Origin: Candidatus Avisuccinivibrio pullicola
GTDB taxonomy: Bacteria; Pseudomonadota; Gammaproteobacteria; Enterobacterales; Succinivibrionaceae
Reading direction: 5' to 3'
NCBI GenBank assembly: GCA_018713485.1
Contig: DVOQ01000042.1
Span: 1-64,000 of the forward strand
DNA length: 64,000 nt
Below the pieces are notes generated by a model that was given only the letters and a program-made list of their open reading frames with translations, did not search any database and was not told the DNA's origin. This document shows positions 40,821 through 54,186 of the stretch, piece after piece. Made by a program: the position numbers and the translations under genes. Each line of letters begins with the position of its first letter. The stretch's first letter is position 1.

Positions 40821-41318
40821 ATGCGTGACTTTTTTTCACAGGCAGGATGGAGCGGTATCGCCATCGCCATTCTCGCCCTTTTCGCTATCTTCATGGCCGT
40901 GCGCGGAGTGACGCTCCTGACCCTGACCCTTAAAAACCGCGGTCCTTTCATCGCCACTTTAGTGACTAAAACCGCGGTGAGCGATCAGGGCTACCGCCTC
41001 ACGCTCATCAATTCCTGCCTCTTTCAGGAATTAAAAGGCGTTTATAACGCCCTCTATTATTTAAAGCTCTGCGCCGCGGTAGGTCCCTTACTGGGCTTAT
41101 TAGGTACAGTGCTCGGCATGGTCGAGGTCTTTTCCTCCCTCTCTGAGGCCGCGGTTCCCGATCCGCAGCAGTTAGCAGGCGGGATCTGGCAGGCCCTGCT
41201 CACCACCGTCATGGGTCTGACGCTCGCCATTCCCGCGCTCATCGTGCATTACTACCTGCTCGTGAAATTACGGCAGCTGCGTAACGCCGTCTTACTCGCG
41301 GGTGCAAAGCATGTCTGA
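40821..41318 (+). CDS. MotA/TolQ/ExbB proton channel family protein (short form)
   Basis: AAVGPLLGLLGTVLGMVEVF; ALLTTVMGLTLAIPALIVHYYL; only 165 aa. Confidence 0.9.
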   Translation: MRDFFSQAGWSGIAIAILALFAIFMAVRGVTLLTLTLKNRGPFIATLVTKTAVSDQGYRLTLINSCLFQELKGVYNALYYLKLCAAVGPLLGLLGTVLGMVEVFSSLSEAAVPDPQQLAGGIWQALLTTVMGLTLAIPALIVHYYLLVKLRQLRNAVLLAGAKHV

Positions 41319-41703
41319 TTTAGATGATGATTTAAACGTCGATCTCACGCCCCTCATCGACGTTATCTTTATGCTGGTCATCTTCTTTATTATGACCATG
41401 AGCTTTACCCTGCCCTCGCTCAGCATCACCCTGCCTCAGGCCGAGAGCGCGGAACTTAAGCGCGTGGAAAGCACTGCCTTACAGATAAGTATCGATAAGG
41501 CAGGCACTCTCCTGTATAAAAACGCGCCCCTGAGCTATGCGGAGCTTAAGGAGCTCCTTGAAGAGGGGACTTTTAAGAGTCTGGCCGTCTCCATGGACGC
41601 TAACGCCCCGGCGCAGTCTTTAATTGACATGGCAGATTTAGCCCGCCTCTATACGCAGGGGGCCATGAGCGTCACGGCCCTAAACCGCCATGACGTTAAC
41701 TGA
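41311..41703 (+). CDS. ExbD/TolR-family protein
   Basis: DLTPLIDVIFMLVIFFIMTMSF. Confidence 0.92.
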   Translation: MSDLDDDLNVDLTPLIDVIFMLVIFFIMTMSFTLPSLSITLPQAESAELKRVESTALQISIDKAGTLLYKNAPLSYAELKELLEEGTFKSLAVSMDANAPAQSLIDMADLARLYTQGAMSVTALNRHDVN

Positions 41704-42535
41704 GAGACACGATCTCATCGCCAGAAGCGTAGGTTTTGCCGCGCTCCTGCTGGCCCTGAGCCTGCTTCCATGGCTGTTTGAGGTTCAGGTGGAGGCTTAC
41801 CTGCCCCGTCACTCTTCCACGCTGACCCTGACGGTACTTAAGGCGCAGCCTGCCGTCACTGACTTAAAACCTGCTCCGCAGCAGACAGCCAACACTGCCC
41901 CGTTGAAAGCTAAACCTGAGGAAGCTCCTGAGATCCCGGTAAAAAAGATAAGCGAAGCGGCTAAGCTGAGCCATCAGGTACCCAAGAGCCAGGAGCCTCA
42001 GCCTGAGAGACAGGCTAAAACCGTGCCCTCTCCCAAGACCGCGGCACAGCCTCAAACGCCTGTCAGGCCTTCCGTCACGCCCGCGCCACGCAGGGAACGG
42101 GATCTAAATCCCCATACCGCGGCTACGCAGGACGTGAAATCTGCCCCTGAGGCTACCGCTAAGGCTGCCACTAAGGCTACCGCAAAGACTGTCAGGGCAC
42201 CTGCCAGCACAGAGCTCCCCTCCCCTGAGATGGCCCTTAAGGAGCAGGAACAGGCACGTCTGCAGACGCTTCTGGAAGGACGGCTGCTTAAGACTTTACA
42301 GGAAAGAACGCGTTATCCGAAGGCGGCGCGCCGCCGCGGTCTCGAAGGCACGGTATTGCTCGCCTTTGAAGTCAGGGATGGGAAAATCGTCAGCCTGCGC
42401 GTGGCTAAAAGCAGCGGCGCGGCCCTTTTAGACCGTGCCGCCTTACGCAGCGCCGGAAGCCTCAAGGGTACCATGCTTGATAAGTCCTCATCTCTTACCC
42501 TGCAGGTACCCGTAGTCTACCGGCTCGTGAACTAA
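41690..42535 (+). CDS. TonB-family energy transducer
   Basis: N-terminal TM; K/A/P-rich linker; C-terminal YPKAARRRGLEGTVLLAFEVRDGKI. Confidence 0.93.
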   Translation: MTLTERHDLIARSVGFAALLLALSLLPWLFEVQVEAYLPRHSSTLTLTVLKAQPAVTDLKPAPQQTANTAPLKAKPEEAPEIPVKKISEAAKLSHQVPKSQEPQPERQAKTVPSPKTAAQPQTPVRPSVTPAPRRERDLNPHTAATQDVKSAPEATAKAATKATAKTVRAPASTELPSPEMALKEQEQARLQTLLEGRLLKTLQERTRYPKAARRRGLEGTVLLAFEVRDGKIVSLRVAKSSGAALLDRAALRSAGSLKGTMLDKSSSLTLQVPVVYRLVN

Positions 42536-44565
42536 TAACTTAAATCAAAGCCCAGGCTAAAGAAGCGGCCCGGCTCCCTGATAAGGTCCGAGGTACGGTA
42601 GTCCTTATCGCTTAAGTTCTCGGCGGCGCCGTAAATTTTGAGCATATCGTCACAGAGATACACGCCAAAGCTTAGGTTATAGGTGGCATAGCCTGCTATA
42701 TGGCTGTCGGCGAAATAGGAAACGCCATCGAGACTGGCGTTATCCGTGGCCGAGGCAAAGCGGCTGTAGACGTCAACGTAACCTAATATACCGTTAAGAT
42801 CCGCGGTGTACTTAACACCCGCCCGCCCCGCAAAAGTCGGCGTGCCCGTGTCATAGCTCTGCTCCGTACCGGTGTCATAACGGCGTCTTAAGGCGCTTAG
42901 GCTCGCATAGGGCTCAAAATTATCTACACGGCAGGCGGCGCTTAACTCCGCGCCCCACGTGGTGGCTTTAGAGATATTGCGGTAGGTAAGCGTGCGCATC
43001 CCCATAAACGACTGCGCAAGATAGACCGTGTCGATATAGTCATCGGCCACGGAGTAAAAGAGCGCGGCATCCAGGCTTAAGTTTCCGCTCTCATGATTAA
43101 GTCCCACCTCAAAGGTATCCGAGCGCTCTTCCTTTAAGTCCGGATTTCCCCGCTGCATCTCTCCCGTGAAGGTGGTTAGATAAAGTTCCTGCAGGTTGGG
43201 AGCGCGATAGCCCTGCGCCCACGAGGCGCGTAAATGCGTTTCCTCGCTTAAAGTGTAATTAAGTCCCAGGGAACCCACCACCGTGGAATCCGAGGTGGTA
43301 CCTTCCGGAGAGGTGATATCGATATTCATCCCCATCGCCTGCACATGGCTCGACCCCGCGTCGGTTCTTACGTAGTTATATCTAAGTCCCGCCTGCAGGG
43401 TAAGGCTGTCGGTCAGGTAGTTCTCCAGTAATGCATAGAGAGCGTAATTTTCCTGCTCCAAATCCCGGTCGGCGATATTGACGTTGAGATTACCTGTCTC
43501 ACCTGTAGGAATATCCGCACCACTGTCGCTGTCAAGCTTATCTACCCTGGCCTCCACGCCGGCAATCAGGAAAAAGCTCTCGACCAGGGAAAACTCGCCC
43601 TGCAGGTTACCGCCATAGGTATCCTGCTCATTATAGGCGTACACGTAAGGCCCGTGGCGTCTTACCGAGGAGGTGAAATCCTTGTCATTGGACTGGGTGT
43701 AAAGACGCACTTTAAGCGCGCTTACCACCTCGTTTAAGTCACTTAAGTTAAGCGCAAGTCCCGTCTTCTCCCGCTGCCACTTCGGGATATAGGCAGAGAA
43801 TTCCTGATAGGCCGGATCGATGCTGTCACTGGCCGTATGCGCGGTGAGATCAAAGTACTCATGGGTAAGCTCCGCGCTCACGTGTTCATTAAAGGCATAG
43901 GCTAAGGCGGCATTGGCGCCTTTCTGCCGATAGGAGGTGTTATCCATGCGCTCGTGCGAGCTTAAATAGCGATCCCCCATGTCGGTTCCGAAGACGCCGG
44001 CCTTGTAGCTTAGCTTATCCACCGTGCCCGTGGCATTGAGATATTCCGAAAAGCCGTTGCCCGCACCGTTATAGAGACCGCCTGCGTTAAAGCTGAAAGG
44101 AAGCTCGCTGTAATCCTTAGTGATGACGTTGACGATACCGCCTAAGGCATCCGAACCGTAGAGCACCGAGGAGGGCCCCCTTAGGATCTCCACCCGTTCC
44201 ACGAAGAAGGGATTGATGAGATACGGCGCCCCTGACTTGGTCTTGGAATCATCAATGCGCTCACCGTCCACGAGTAACAGGGTACGCGAGGCATTCTCAC
44301 CGCGCAGCGCGATCCGCTGCACGCCGGGAGTGCCGTCGGTTACCACGCGCGCTGCGGGAACGTCCTTAAGCATCTCCGGCAGGGTGTCGGCACCGGAGGC
44401 GGTCAGATCTTCCCCCTGCACCACGCTCACCGAAGACACCGCGTCGCTTACGGACTGCTCCACACGGGTGGCGCTGACCACCACCGCCCCGGTAGTCAGG
44501 CTTTCGGCCTGTACCACCGTACATAAGGCCGCGGACAGCGCCGCGGCTAAAGCAGATACCTTCAC
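42532..44565 (-). CDS. TonB-dependent outer membrane receptor
   Basis: Signal peptide; TonB-box-like GAVVVSATR; plug domain VERVEILRGPSSVLYGSDALGGIVNVIT; C-terminal aromatic. Confidence 0.95.
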   Translation of the reverse strand: MKVSALAAALSAALCTVVQAESLTTGAVVVSATRVEQSVSDAVSSVSVVQGEDLTASGADTLPEMLKDVPAARVVTDGTPGVQRIALRGENASRTLLLVDGERIDDSKTKSGAPYLINPFFVERVEILRGPSSVLYGSDALGGIVNVITKDYSELPFSFNAGGLYNGAGNGFSEYLNATGTVDKLSYKAGVFGTDMGDRYLSSHERMDNTSYRQKGANAALAYAFNEHVSAELTHEYFDLTAHTASDSIDPAYQEFSAYIPKWQREKTGLALNLSDLNEVVSALKVRLYTQSNDKDFTSSVRRHGPYVYAYNEQDTYGGNLQGEFSLVESFFLIAGVEARVDKLDSDSGADIPTGETGNLNVNIADRDLEQENYALYALLENYLTDSLTLQAGLRYNYVRTDAGSSHVQAMGMNIDITSPEGTTSDSTVVGSLGLNYTLSEETHLRASWAQGYRAPNLQELYLTTFTGEMQRGNPDLKEERSDTFEVGLNHESGNLSLDAALFYSVADDYIDTVYLAQSFMGMRTLTYRNISKATTWGAELSAACRVDNFEPYASLSALRRRYDTGTEQSYDTGTPTFAGRAGVKYTADLNGILGYVDVYSRFASATDNASLDGVSYFADSHIAGYATYNLSFGVYLCDDMLKIYGAAENLSDKDYRTSDLIREPGRFFSLGFDLSY

Positions 44566-44574
44566 CGTAAATCC

Positions 44575-46155
44575 TTATTTACTTTCCTCAATCAGAGCCT
44601 CAACGAAGATCTCGGCTTTAAACTCACGGAGATCCTCAGCCTTTTCGCCAATGCCCACGTAGCGGATGGGAAGGTGATATTTATCAGCTAAAGAGAAAAT
44701 CACGCCGCCCTTGGCCGTGCCGTCTAACTTGGTAAGGCACAGGCCCGTAACACCCACCGCCTCGCCAAAGAGCTTTGCCTGCGAGACGGCGTTCTGTCCC
44801 GTAGCGGCATCGAGCACTAGCAGCACCTCATGCGGCACATTTGCATCAATCTTGCGCATCACGCGCACGATCTTCTGCAGCTCGTTCATGAGATTGGCCT
44901 TATTCTGCAGACGTCCCGCGGTATCGCAGATGAGCACGTCCATCTTGCGCGAGCGGGCCGCGTTTAAGGCGTCATAGAGTACCGAGGCGCTGTCCGAACC
45001 CGTTTCCTGAGCGATCACGGGTACCCCCGCGCGCTCGCCCCATTCCTTTAACTGCTCCACGGCCGCGGCACGGAAGGTATCGCCGGCAGCTAACATCACC
45101 TTAAGTCCCTGATCCAAATACTTGCGGGCTAACTTGCCTATCGTCGTGGTCTTGCCGGCGCCGTTCACGCCGACCATTAAAATCACAAAGGGCGTGCCGT
45201 CCTCAGTTTTAGGAACGAGCGGGATCTGACAGGGCTCTAAAAGTCCCGTCAGGATCTTGCCTAAACGCTTTTTTAAGAGCGAGGCGTCATGCAGTTCGCG
45301 TAATTTAGCCTCCGTGCGCAGCTTCTCGATGACCGCCTCCGTTGTCTCTACGCCTAAATCGGCGGTAAGTAAGGCCGTCTCCAGATCATCATAAAGATCG
45401 TCATCAATCTCGCGGCCCTTGACGAAGGCGCTGATCCCGAAGGCGAGATTGTCACGCGTCTTTTTTAAGCGTCTGAAGAAGGATTCCTTTTCCCCTCTCA
45501 CTTGCAGCTCTGAAGTCTCTGTCGTCTCAGAGGCATGGTCTGAAACAGCCTCCTGACTGTCAGGCTCGGCGCTGTCGTCTAAAGCCGGCGTTTCCTGAGG
45601 AGAAGTCTCCTGCTCCGCTATTGCGGCAGGTGCCGGGGAGGCAGGCTCAGTTACCGCCTCAGTCTTAGCTGACGCAGGCTCCTGCTTCCTTACAGCAGAG
45701 TCTTGAGCAGGTGAGAGCTCCTTTACCGAAGCTGTTTCGGCAGCAGCGGACGCGTCTGCTCCCTGTGCGCTACCCCCGGAAGCTACCGCTTCAGGCAGCT
45801 CCGTTTCCTTTGTGACCGCCTCAGATGCGGCCTTAACTTCCTGAGACTCAGGCTGAGCCGTCTTTTCCTCAGCCGTGGAAGACGGCACGGCTTCATTAAG
45901 CTTAGTGGCAGTCAGCTTCGCTGCCTCATCTTTTACAGCCCCGGGAGATGCAGATGCGGGTGCAGCGGCTGGCTCTTTCTCAGAAACAGCAGTACTTTCA
46001 CTGACCTCAGCCTCCGGCACGGAAGGAGACGCTTCCTTAAGAGCAGGTTCCTTCTCTGCGCTTTCTTCTTCAGCGGCACTTACCTTATGCTCTAAAGTCT
46101 CATTGACGGGTTCATTGTCTTTTTTCTTGCGGAAGAATGAAAAAAATCCGGCCAT
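44575..46155 (-). CDS. ftsY: Signal recognition particle receptor FtsY
   Basis: Acidic/low-complexity N-domain; GVNGAGKTTTIGKLA; DTAGRLQNKANLMNEL; TKLDGTAKGG. Confidence 0.98.
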   Translation of the reverse strand: MAGFFSFFRKKKDNEPVNETLEHKVSAAEEESAEKEPALKEASPSVPEAEVSESTAVSEKEPAAAPASASPGAVKDEAAKLTATKLNEAVPSSTAEEKTAQPESQEVKAASEAVTKETELPEAVASGGSAQGADASAAAETASVKELSPAQDSAVRKQEPASAKTEAVTEPASPAPAAIAEQETSPQETPALDDSAEPDSQEAVSDHASETTETSELQVRGEKESFFRRLKKTRDNLAFGISAFVKGREIDDDLYDDLETALLTADLGVETTEAVIEKLRTEAKLRELHDASLLKKRLGKILTGLLEPCQIPLVPKTEDGTPFVILMVGVNGAGKTTTIGKLARKYLDQGLKVMLAAGDTFRAAAVEQLKEWGERAGVPVIAQETGSDSASVLYDALNAARSRKMDVLICDTAGRLQNKANLMNELQKIVRVMRKIDANVPHEVLLVLDAATGQNAVSQAKLFGEAVGVTGLCLTKLDGTAKGGVIFSLADKYHLPIRYVGIGEKAEDLREFKAEIFVEALIEESK

Positions 46156-46313
46156 ACCTTATCTCCGGGCGGGCAGCATGCCGCCCTGCTTGAATACTGG
46201 GGTTTAATTTTACCGTGGCTCTGTGGTCACAGACCGTGTTTCTGTGCTTACGGCGTTTCTTCTGCGATAATTGTAAGAGATAAGAGCAAGATTAACCAAG
46301 CGGAAACAACACT

Positions 46314-46880
46314 ATGGCACAAACGCATACCCTGCGCATCATCGGCGGTACCTATAAAGGTAAAAAACTCAATATTTTAGATGTAGAGGGTTTACGCCCT
46401 ACACCCGATCGCCTGCGCGAGGATATCTTCAATCTCCTGGGTCCGTTAACCGAGGGGGCCAGGGTGCTCGATCTCTTTGCCGGTTCCGGCGTACTGGGCC
46501 TTGAGTGTATCTCCCGTAACGCCGCCGCTCTCACGCTGGTGGAAAAAGACCGTGACAATTACTTAAACCTTTTAAATGAAGTACGCACCTTTAAGGAAGC
46601 CGCAAAGATTAAGGTGGTGCAGGCGGATGCCCTGATTTATCTTAAAGGCTTAAGCGAAACCTTTGATCTTATCTTTCTTGACCCGCCCTATCAGAGCAAC
46701 CTGTTAAAGGAGAGCCTCACGCTTATCACGGAGCAGAACCTGCTCTCCCCTGAGGGACGTATCTACGCCGAAATGCCTCACGGGGTATCTCTGGTGACGC
46801 CGGGCTTTGAGGCCGTGGTGAAGAGAAGCGCAGGTCAGGTAAGTTACGTCATCCTCAAAAAGAGCTCCTTTCTTTTCTAG
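46314..46880 (+). CDS. rsmD: 16S rRNA (guanine(966)-N(2))-methyltransferase
   Basis: RIIGGTYKGKKL; RPTPDRLREDIFNLL; LDPPYQSNLL; divergent from ftsY. Confidence 0.96.
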   Translation: MAQTHTLRIIGGTYKGKKLNILDVEGLRPTPDRLREDIFNLLGPLTEGARVLDLFAGSGVLGLECISRNAAALTLVEKDRDNYLNLLNEVRTFKEAAKIKVVQADALIYLKGLSETFDLIFLDPPYQSNLLKESLTLITEQNLLSPEGRIYAEMPHGVSLVTPGFEAVVKRSAGQVSYVILKKSSFLF

Positions 46881-47407
46881 AGCTTTACGTGCTTCTCTAA
46901 ATACAGGCTGTCAAGGAGCGCCTTACCCGTGGCGCTCTTAAAGAGCTTCTCGCGCATATTGCCAATCTGCGCGGTCGAATAGGGGTGCTCAGCGGCATTG
47001 ACTAAATAGTCCGCCTCCATAAGGAGCTGATAATCCCTGCCCGTCACGTTCTCTAAGGTATGGTGATGGGAGACTAAAAAGACCACCCGCCCGATAAGCT
47101 CCGCGTCAAGTTCGGGCAGCGAGCAGCTTTCCAGAAATTCCCTCGCTAAAGGCCCGCCCTCGCGCTCCTGATCCTTGCCGTAAGCGTGCCCTCCGTATTT
47201 AGCGCGGCACAGCGGGCAGGCGATATCGTGCAGGAGCGCGGCAATCTCAAGGATGAGAAGCTCTCTTTCCGAAAGCTTCTCGAGGATCCCCAAAGTGCGG
47301 GCAAAAGCGTGCACCTTAAGCAAATGACTGACGTCATGGAGATTACCTTTTGAGTAATCCACCATCTTCTTTGTAAGCGTGGCAATGAGCACGTCCTGAT
47401 GCATCAA
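46877..47407 (-). CDS. HD-domain phosphohydrolase
   Basis: DVSHLLKVHAFARTL...IAALLHDIACPL HD motif. Confidence 0.85.
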   Translation of the reverse strand: MMHQDVLIATLTKKMVDYSKGNLHDVSHLLKVHAFARTLGILEKLSERELLILEIAALLHDIACPLCRAKYGGHAYGKDQEREGGPLAREFLESCSLPELDAELIGRVVFLVSHHHTLENVTGRDYQLLMEADYLVNAAEHPYSTAQIGNMREKLFKSATGKALLDSLYLEKHVKL

Positions 47408-47432
47408 CTAAATCTCCAGAAAGACAAACAAA

Positions 47433-47452
47433 GGGGGATCGCGCAATCCCCC
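47433..47452 (-). terminator. Intrinsic terminator after atpC
   Basis: GGGGGAT-N6-ATCCCCC, followed on the minus strand by TTTGTTTGTCTTT. Confidence 0.75.
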
Positions 47453-47473
47453 TCCGTATAAGACCTAAAGCGC

Positions 47474-47902
47474 TTACTTGCGGCGGCTACGGGCCAGCTC
47501 CACCACTTTGAGCTGTGCCATGGCGTCGGCCAGTTTGGCGAAGGCGGCGGCGTAATCCTTGTCTCCGGCATTGCTGCGGGTAAGGGCTTCACGCGCGGCG
47601 CGCATCGCTTCCTGAGCCTTGGCCTCGTCAATGTCGTCCGCGCGTAACGCGGTATCGGCAAGGACGGTCACCGTCTCAGGCTGCACTTCCAGAATACCGC
47701 CGTTTAAGTAGATCTGATCTTCCTTATCATCGGCGGTCACGAGGGACACCATGCCGGCCTTGAAGGTGGTAAGCAGCGGGGTATGTCCGTGTCGGATACC
47801 CAGCTCACCCTCGGAACCGGTGATGCGCATGGCCTTGACGCGTCCTGAGTACATACTGCGGACGCCGCTGACCACTTCGAGATGGAAACTGATGTCTTCC
47901 AT
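47474..47902 (-). CDS. atpC: ATP synthase epsilon subunit
   Basis: GSEGELGIRHGHTPLLTTFKAGMV. Confidence 0.96.
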   Translation of the reverse strand: MEDISFHLEVVSGVRSMYSGRVKAMRITGSEGELGIRHGHTPLLTTFKAGMVSLVTADDKEDQIYLNGGILEVQPETVTVLADTALRADDIDEAKAQEAMRAAREALTRSNAGDKDYAAAFAKLADAMAQLKVVELARSRRK

Positions 47903-47917
47903 ACTTACCCCCTCGGA

Positions 47918-49333
<1,416 letters not shown>

Positions 49334-49357
49334 TTACTCTTTTCCTCATAAAAATTA

Positions 49358-50221
49358 TCAGACCGCAGATGCACCGGCCACGATGTCGTTAAGTTCCATC
49401 GTGATGCCTGCCTGACGGGCTTTGTTGTATTCAAGCTGCAGATCGCTGACCAGCGTCTCGGCGTTATCCGTGGCCGATTTCATGGCCACCATACGCGCCG
49501 CCTGCTCCGATGCCAGATTCTCCAGCACTCCCTGATAGACCGTCTGCTGAATGTAACGGTCGAGGACCACATTTAAAATCGCGGCCGGATCCGGCTCGTA
49601 AATGTAGTCCCAGTGATGCCTTGCGACCGCTTCATCTTCGGTCCTGGGCAGAGGGAGCAGCTGCGTGAGGGTCGGCACCTGCACCATGGTGTTCTTGAAG
49701 CTGTTGTAGGCAAGATAAATCTTGTCCACCTCACCCTTTAAGAACGCCTCGGTCATGACGCGGATGGCACCCACGAGACGATCGGGAGCGGGATTGTCAC
49801 CAAAGCCGCCCTGCTGAGCCATCACCTCGATACCGGCGCGATGGAAGAAAGCCGAGGCCTTGGTGCCTAAAATGACGCTCTTGACGCCCACGCCCTTTTC
49901 CATCTCCTCCCGGGCGTCGTTTAACACGCGGCGAAAGAGGTTGATGTTAAGGCCGCCGCACAGGCCGCGATCGGTGGAGATCACGATATAACCCACGGTC
50001 TTAACCTCACGCTCCACCATATAGGGGTGCTTATACTCGGTATGACCGGCGGCGATATGCCCGATAAGCCGGTACAGCCCCAGCGAATAGGGACGGGACG
50101 AGCTCATCTTTTCCTGGGCGCGGCGCATCTTGGACGCGGCCACCATCTGCATGGCAGAGGTGATCTTCTGCGTGCTCTTTACGGAAGCGATCTTGGTGCG
50201 GATTTCCTTTGCTCCAGCCAT
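49358..50221 (-). CDS. atpG: ATP synthase gamma subunit
   Basis: [42 protein letters not shown]. Confidence 0.98.
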   Translation of the reverse strand: MAGAKEIRTKIASVKSTQKITSAMQMVAASKMRRAQEKMSSSRPYSLGLYRLIGHIAAGHTEYKHPYMVEREVKTVGYIVISTDRGLCGGLNINLFRRVLNDAREEMEKGVGVKSVILGTKASAFFHRAGIEVMAQQGGFGDNPAPDRLVGAIRVMTEAFLKGEVDKIYLAYNSFKNTMVQVPTLTQLLPLPRTEDEAVARHHWDYIYEPDPAAILNVVLDRYIQQTVYQGVLENLASEQAARMVAMKSATDNAETLVSDLQLEYNKARQAGITMELNDIVAGASAV

Positions 50222-50229
50222 GATGCCTC

Positions 50230-51771
50230 CTACCAGGTCTGCGTGGACTTAAACTCCGTGAGGAGATCGCTCAAACGCTTGACCACGTCGTCGTTGTAAT
50301 CGGGCTTCTCGTCAATTTCCTTCAGGAAATCAGCGTAATTGGTGCGCGCGTAAGCTAACAGGGTATCCTCGAAGGCCTGAATCTTGTTTAATTCCACGTC
50401 CTCAAGGAATCCGCGCTCGGCGGCGAAAATCACTAAAGCCTGTTCCGCGACGGTTAAAGGCGAGTACTGGCGCTGCTTCATGAGCTCCGTCACCTTCTGT
50501 CCGTGATCGAGCTGCTTGCGGGTCGCTTCGTCAAGATCGGAGGAAAACTGGGCGAAAGCGGCTAACTCACGGTACTGAGCTAACGCGGTACGGATACCGC
50601 CCGAGAGCTTCTTGATGATCTTGGTCTGAGCGGAACCGCCGACACGGGACACCGAAATACCGGGGTCCACGGCCGGACGGATACCGGAGTTGAACATGCT
50701 CGAAGTCAGGAAGATCTGACCGTCGGTAATCGAAATCACGTTGGTCGGAATGAAGGCCGACACGTCACCTGCCTGGGTCTCGATGATGGGCAGCGCGGTT
50801 AAGGAACCGGTCTTACCCTTGATCTTGCCGCCCGAGCGCTCTTCTAAGTACTCGGCGTTGACGCGGGCCGCTCTCTCTAAAAGACGGGAGTGCAGGTAGA
50901 ACACGTCACCGGGGTAAGCCTCACGCCCCGGCGGTCTGCGCAGCAGGAGCGAAATCTGACGGTAGGCCACGGCGTGCTTGGACAGATCATCGTAAATGAT
51001 GAGCGCGTCCTCTCCCTGGTCTAAGAAGTACTCACCCATGGCGCAGCCGGCATAGGGGGCGATGTACTGCAGGGCGGCGGTATCGGCAGCGGAAGCGGCC
51101 ACCACGATGGTGTTCTGTAAGGCGCCTTCTTCCTCTAGCTTTCTCACCACGCCGGCAATCGTCGAAGCCTTCTGGCCGATCGCCACATAAATGCAGCGCA
51201 CGCCGTAGTTCTTCTGATTAATGATGGTGTCGATGGCTAAAGCGGTCTTGCCCACCTGACGGTCACCGATGATGAGCTCACGCTGACCGCGGCCGATGGG
51301 GATCATGGAGTCCACGGCCTTATAGCCGGTCTGGATCGGCTGGGACACGCCCTGACGGGCAATCACGCCGGGGGCAATCTTTTCCACCGGATAGAAAGCG
51401 TCCGCCTTAATGGGTCCCTTACCGTCAATCGGCTCACCTAAGGTGTTGACGACGCGGCCTAAGAGCTCACGTCCCACCGGAACTTCCAGAATACGGCCGG
51501 TGCTGCGCACCTTCATGCCCTCGGAGAGATGGGAGTAAGGACCCATCACGATGGCACCCACCGAATCCCTTTCGAGGTTGAGGGCCAGTCCATAAAGACC
51601 GCCGTCAAACTCGATCATTTCGCCCTGCATCACGTTGGCAAGGCCATGAATACGCACAATGCCGTCATTAACGGAGACAATGGTGCCTTCGTCTCGGGCC
51701 TGCGTGACAACCTTAAACTGCTCGATCCTCTGCTTGATGAGATCGGCAATTTCAGTTGAATTTAACTGCAT
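50230..51771 (-). CDS. atpA: ATP synthase alpha subunit
   Basis: [51 protein letters not shown]. Confidence 0.99.
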   Translation of the reverse strand: MQLNSTEIADLIKQRIEQFKVVTQARDEGTIVSVNDGIVRIHGLANVMQGEMIEFDGGLYGLALNLERDSVGAIVMGPYSHLSEGMKVRSTGRILEVPVGRELLGRVVNTLGEPIDGKGPIKADAFYPVEKIAPGVIARQGVSQPIQTGYKAVDSMIPIGRGQRELIIGDRQVGKTALAIDTIINQKNYGVRCIYVAIGQKASTIAGVVRKLEEEGALQNTIVVAASAADTAALQYIAPYAGCAMGEYFLDQGEDALIIYDDLSKHAVAYRQISLLLRRPPGREAYPGDVFYLHSRLLERAARVNAEYLEERSGGKIKGKTGSLTALPIIETQAGDVSAFIPTNVISITDGQIFLTSSMFNSGIRPAVDPGISVSRVGGSAQTKIIKKLSGGIRTALAQYRELAAFAQFSSDLDEATRKQLDHGQKVTELMKQRQYSPLTVAEQALVIFAAERGFLEDVELNKIQAFEDTLLAYARTNYADFLKEIDEKPDYNDDVVKRLSDLLTEFKSTQTW

Positions 51772-51786
51772 TTTTTAATCTGCCCC

Positions 51787-52317
51787 TTATTTCAGTGTGG
51801 AAGACAGGCTCTTTAAGCTCGTCTTAACACTGGCATCAATCACTTCATCGCCTACCTTGAGGATGGCACCGCCCATGATCGAAGGATCGATCACGTTCTC
51901 AAGCGTCACCTCACACGCGTATTTCGAGGAAAGCTTATCCGAAAGAGCCTTCAGTTCAGCTGCCTCTAAAGCGCGTGCCGAGGTTACCGTGGCTTTGAGG
52001 ACACGGTCGTGCTCGTTTTTAAGGCGCACGAACTCCTCGTAAATCTCGGGTAATACCTCAAAACGCTGATTCTCACCGATGATGTTCAGGAAGCTTTCGC
52101 CCTCCTCATTGAGGATACCTTCCAGAAGCTGCTTCATCAGAGCCACAGCGCTCTCGGGAGAGGCCGAGTTCTTGAGTGCTTGAAGAAATACCTCGTCTTT
52201 ACAGGCACAGGCCATGGCGCAGAGCATGTTCTGCCACGTATCGGTGCTGTTAGCCGACAGTGCCAGATCAAATGCTGCTTTGGCATACGGTCTTGCTACC
52301 GTCAGATTCTCAGCCAT
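51787..52317 (-). CDS. atpH: ATP synthase delta subunit
   Basis: VARPYAKAAFDLA; position in the atp operon. Confidence 0.96.
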   Translation of the reverse strand: MAENLTVARPYAKAAFDLALSANSTDTWQNMLCAMACACKDEVFLQALKNSASPESAVALMKQLLEGILNEEGESFLNIIGENQRFEVLPEIYEEFVRLKNEHDRVLKATVTSARALEAAELKALSDKLSSKYACEVTLENVIDPSIMGGAILKVGDEVIDASVKTSLKSLSSTLK

Positions 52318-52329
52318 TGCCCATTACTC

Positions 52330-52800
52330 CTAAAGTGCCTCGAGGATCTTTCTGACCATTTCCTGATCAGACTTGCTGTCCATCTTGCGATCGAGGATCT
52401 TCTCGGCACCTGCGATGGCAAGGTCGATGACCTCGGCGCGTAATTCCTCACGTGCCTTGTTCTTCTCGGCCTCGATTTCGCTGTGCGCGGAAGCGATGAT
52501 GCGGTTTTTCTCACTTAAAGCTTCTTCATTGGCACGATCGATGATCTGGGAGCGCTGCTTCTGCGCCTCCTCGATGATCTTCTGTGCCTCAGCCTTGGCC
52601 TGACGCAGCGTATCCGCGGCACCGGACTGAGCAAGCTCTAAACTCTTTTTTGCTTTTTCAGCAGAGGCAAGACCGTCGGCGATTTCCTTCTGTCTCTTCT
52701 CCAGCGCGTTCATGAGCGGGGGCCATACCCACTTCATGCACAGCACTACGAAGATGACAAACGCAACGGCCTGTCCTAAAAACGTAGCATTAATTTCCAA
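52330..52800 (-). CDS. atpF: ATP synthase b subunit
   Basis: [44 protein letters not shown]. Confidence 0.97.
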   Translation of the reverse strand: MEINATFLGQAVAFVIFVVLCMKWVWPPLMNALEKRQKEIADGLASAEKAKKSLELAQSGAADTLRQAKAEAQKIIEEAQKQRSQIIDRANEEALSEKNRIIASAHSEIEAEKNKAREELRAEVIDLAIAGAEKILDRKMDSKSDQEMVRKILEAL

Positions 52801-52835
52801 TGTGGTTTGCTCCCTGCTGTGCTGAACCTTTTAAA

Positions 52836-53099
<264 letters not shown>

Positions 53100-53107
53100 C
53101 TAAAACG

Positions 53108-54103
<996 letters not shown>

Positions 54104-54186
54104 TTATCGCCTCAGGAGGCGACAACGCCTTTGATATTAGCTCAAATTTCGTGAAATTTAAAACCAAAAAAAGGTGATCTGTCTCA

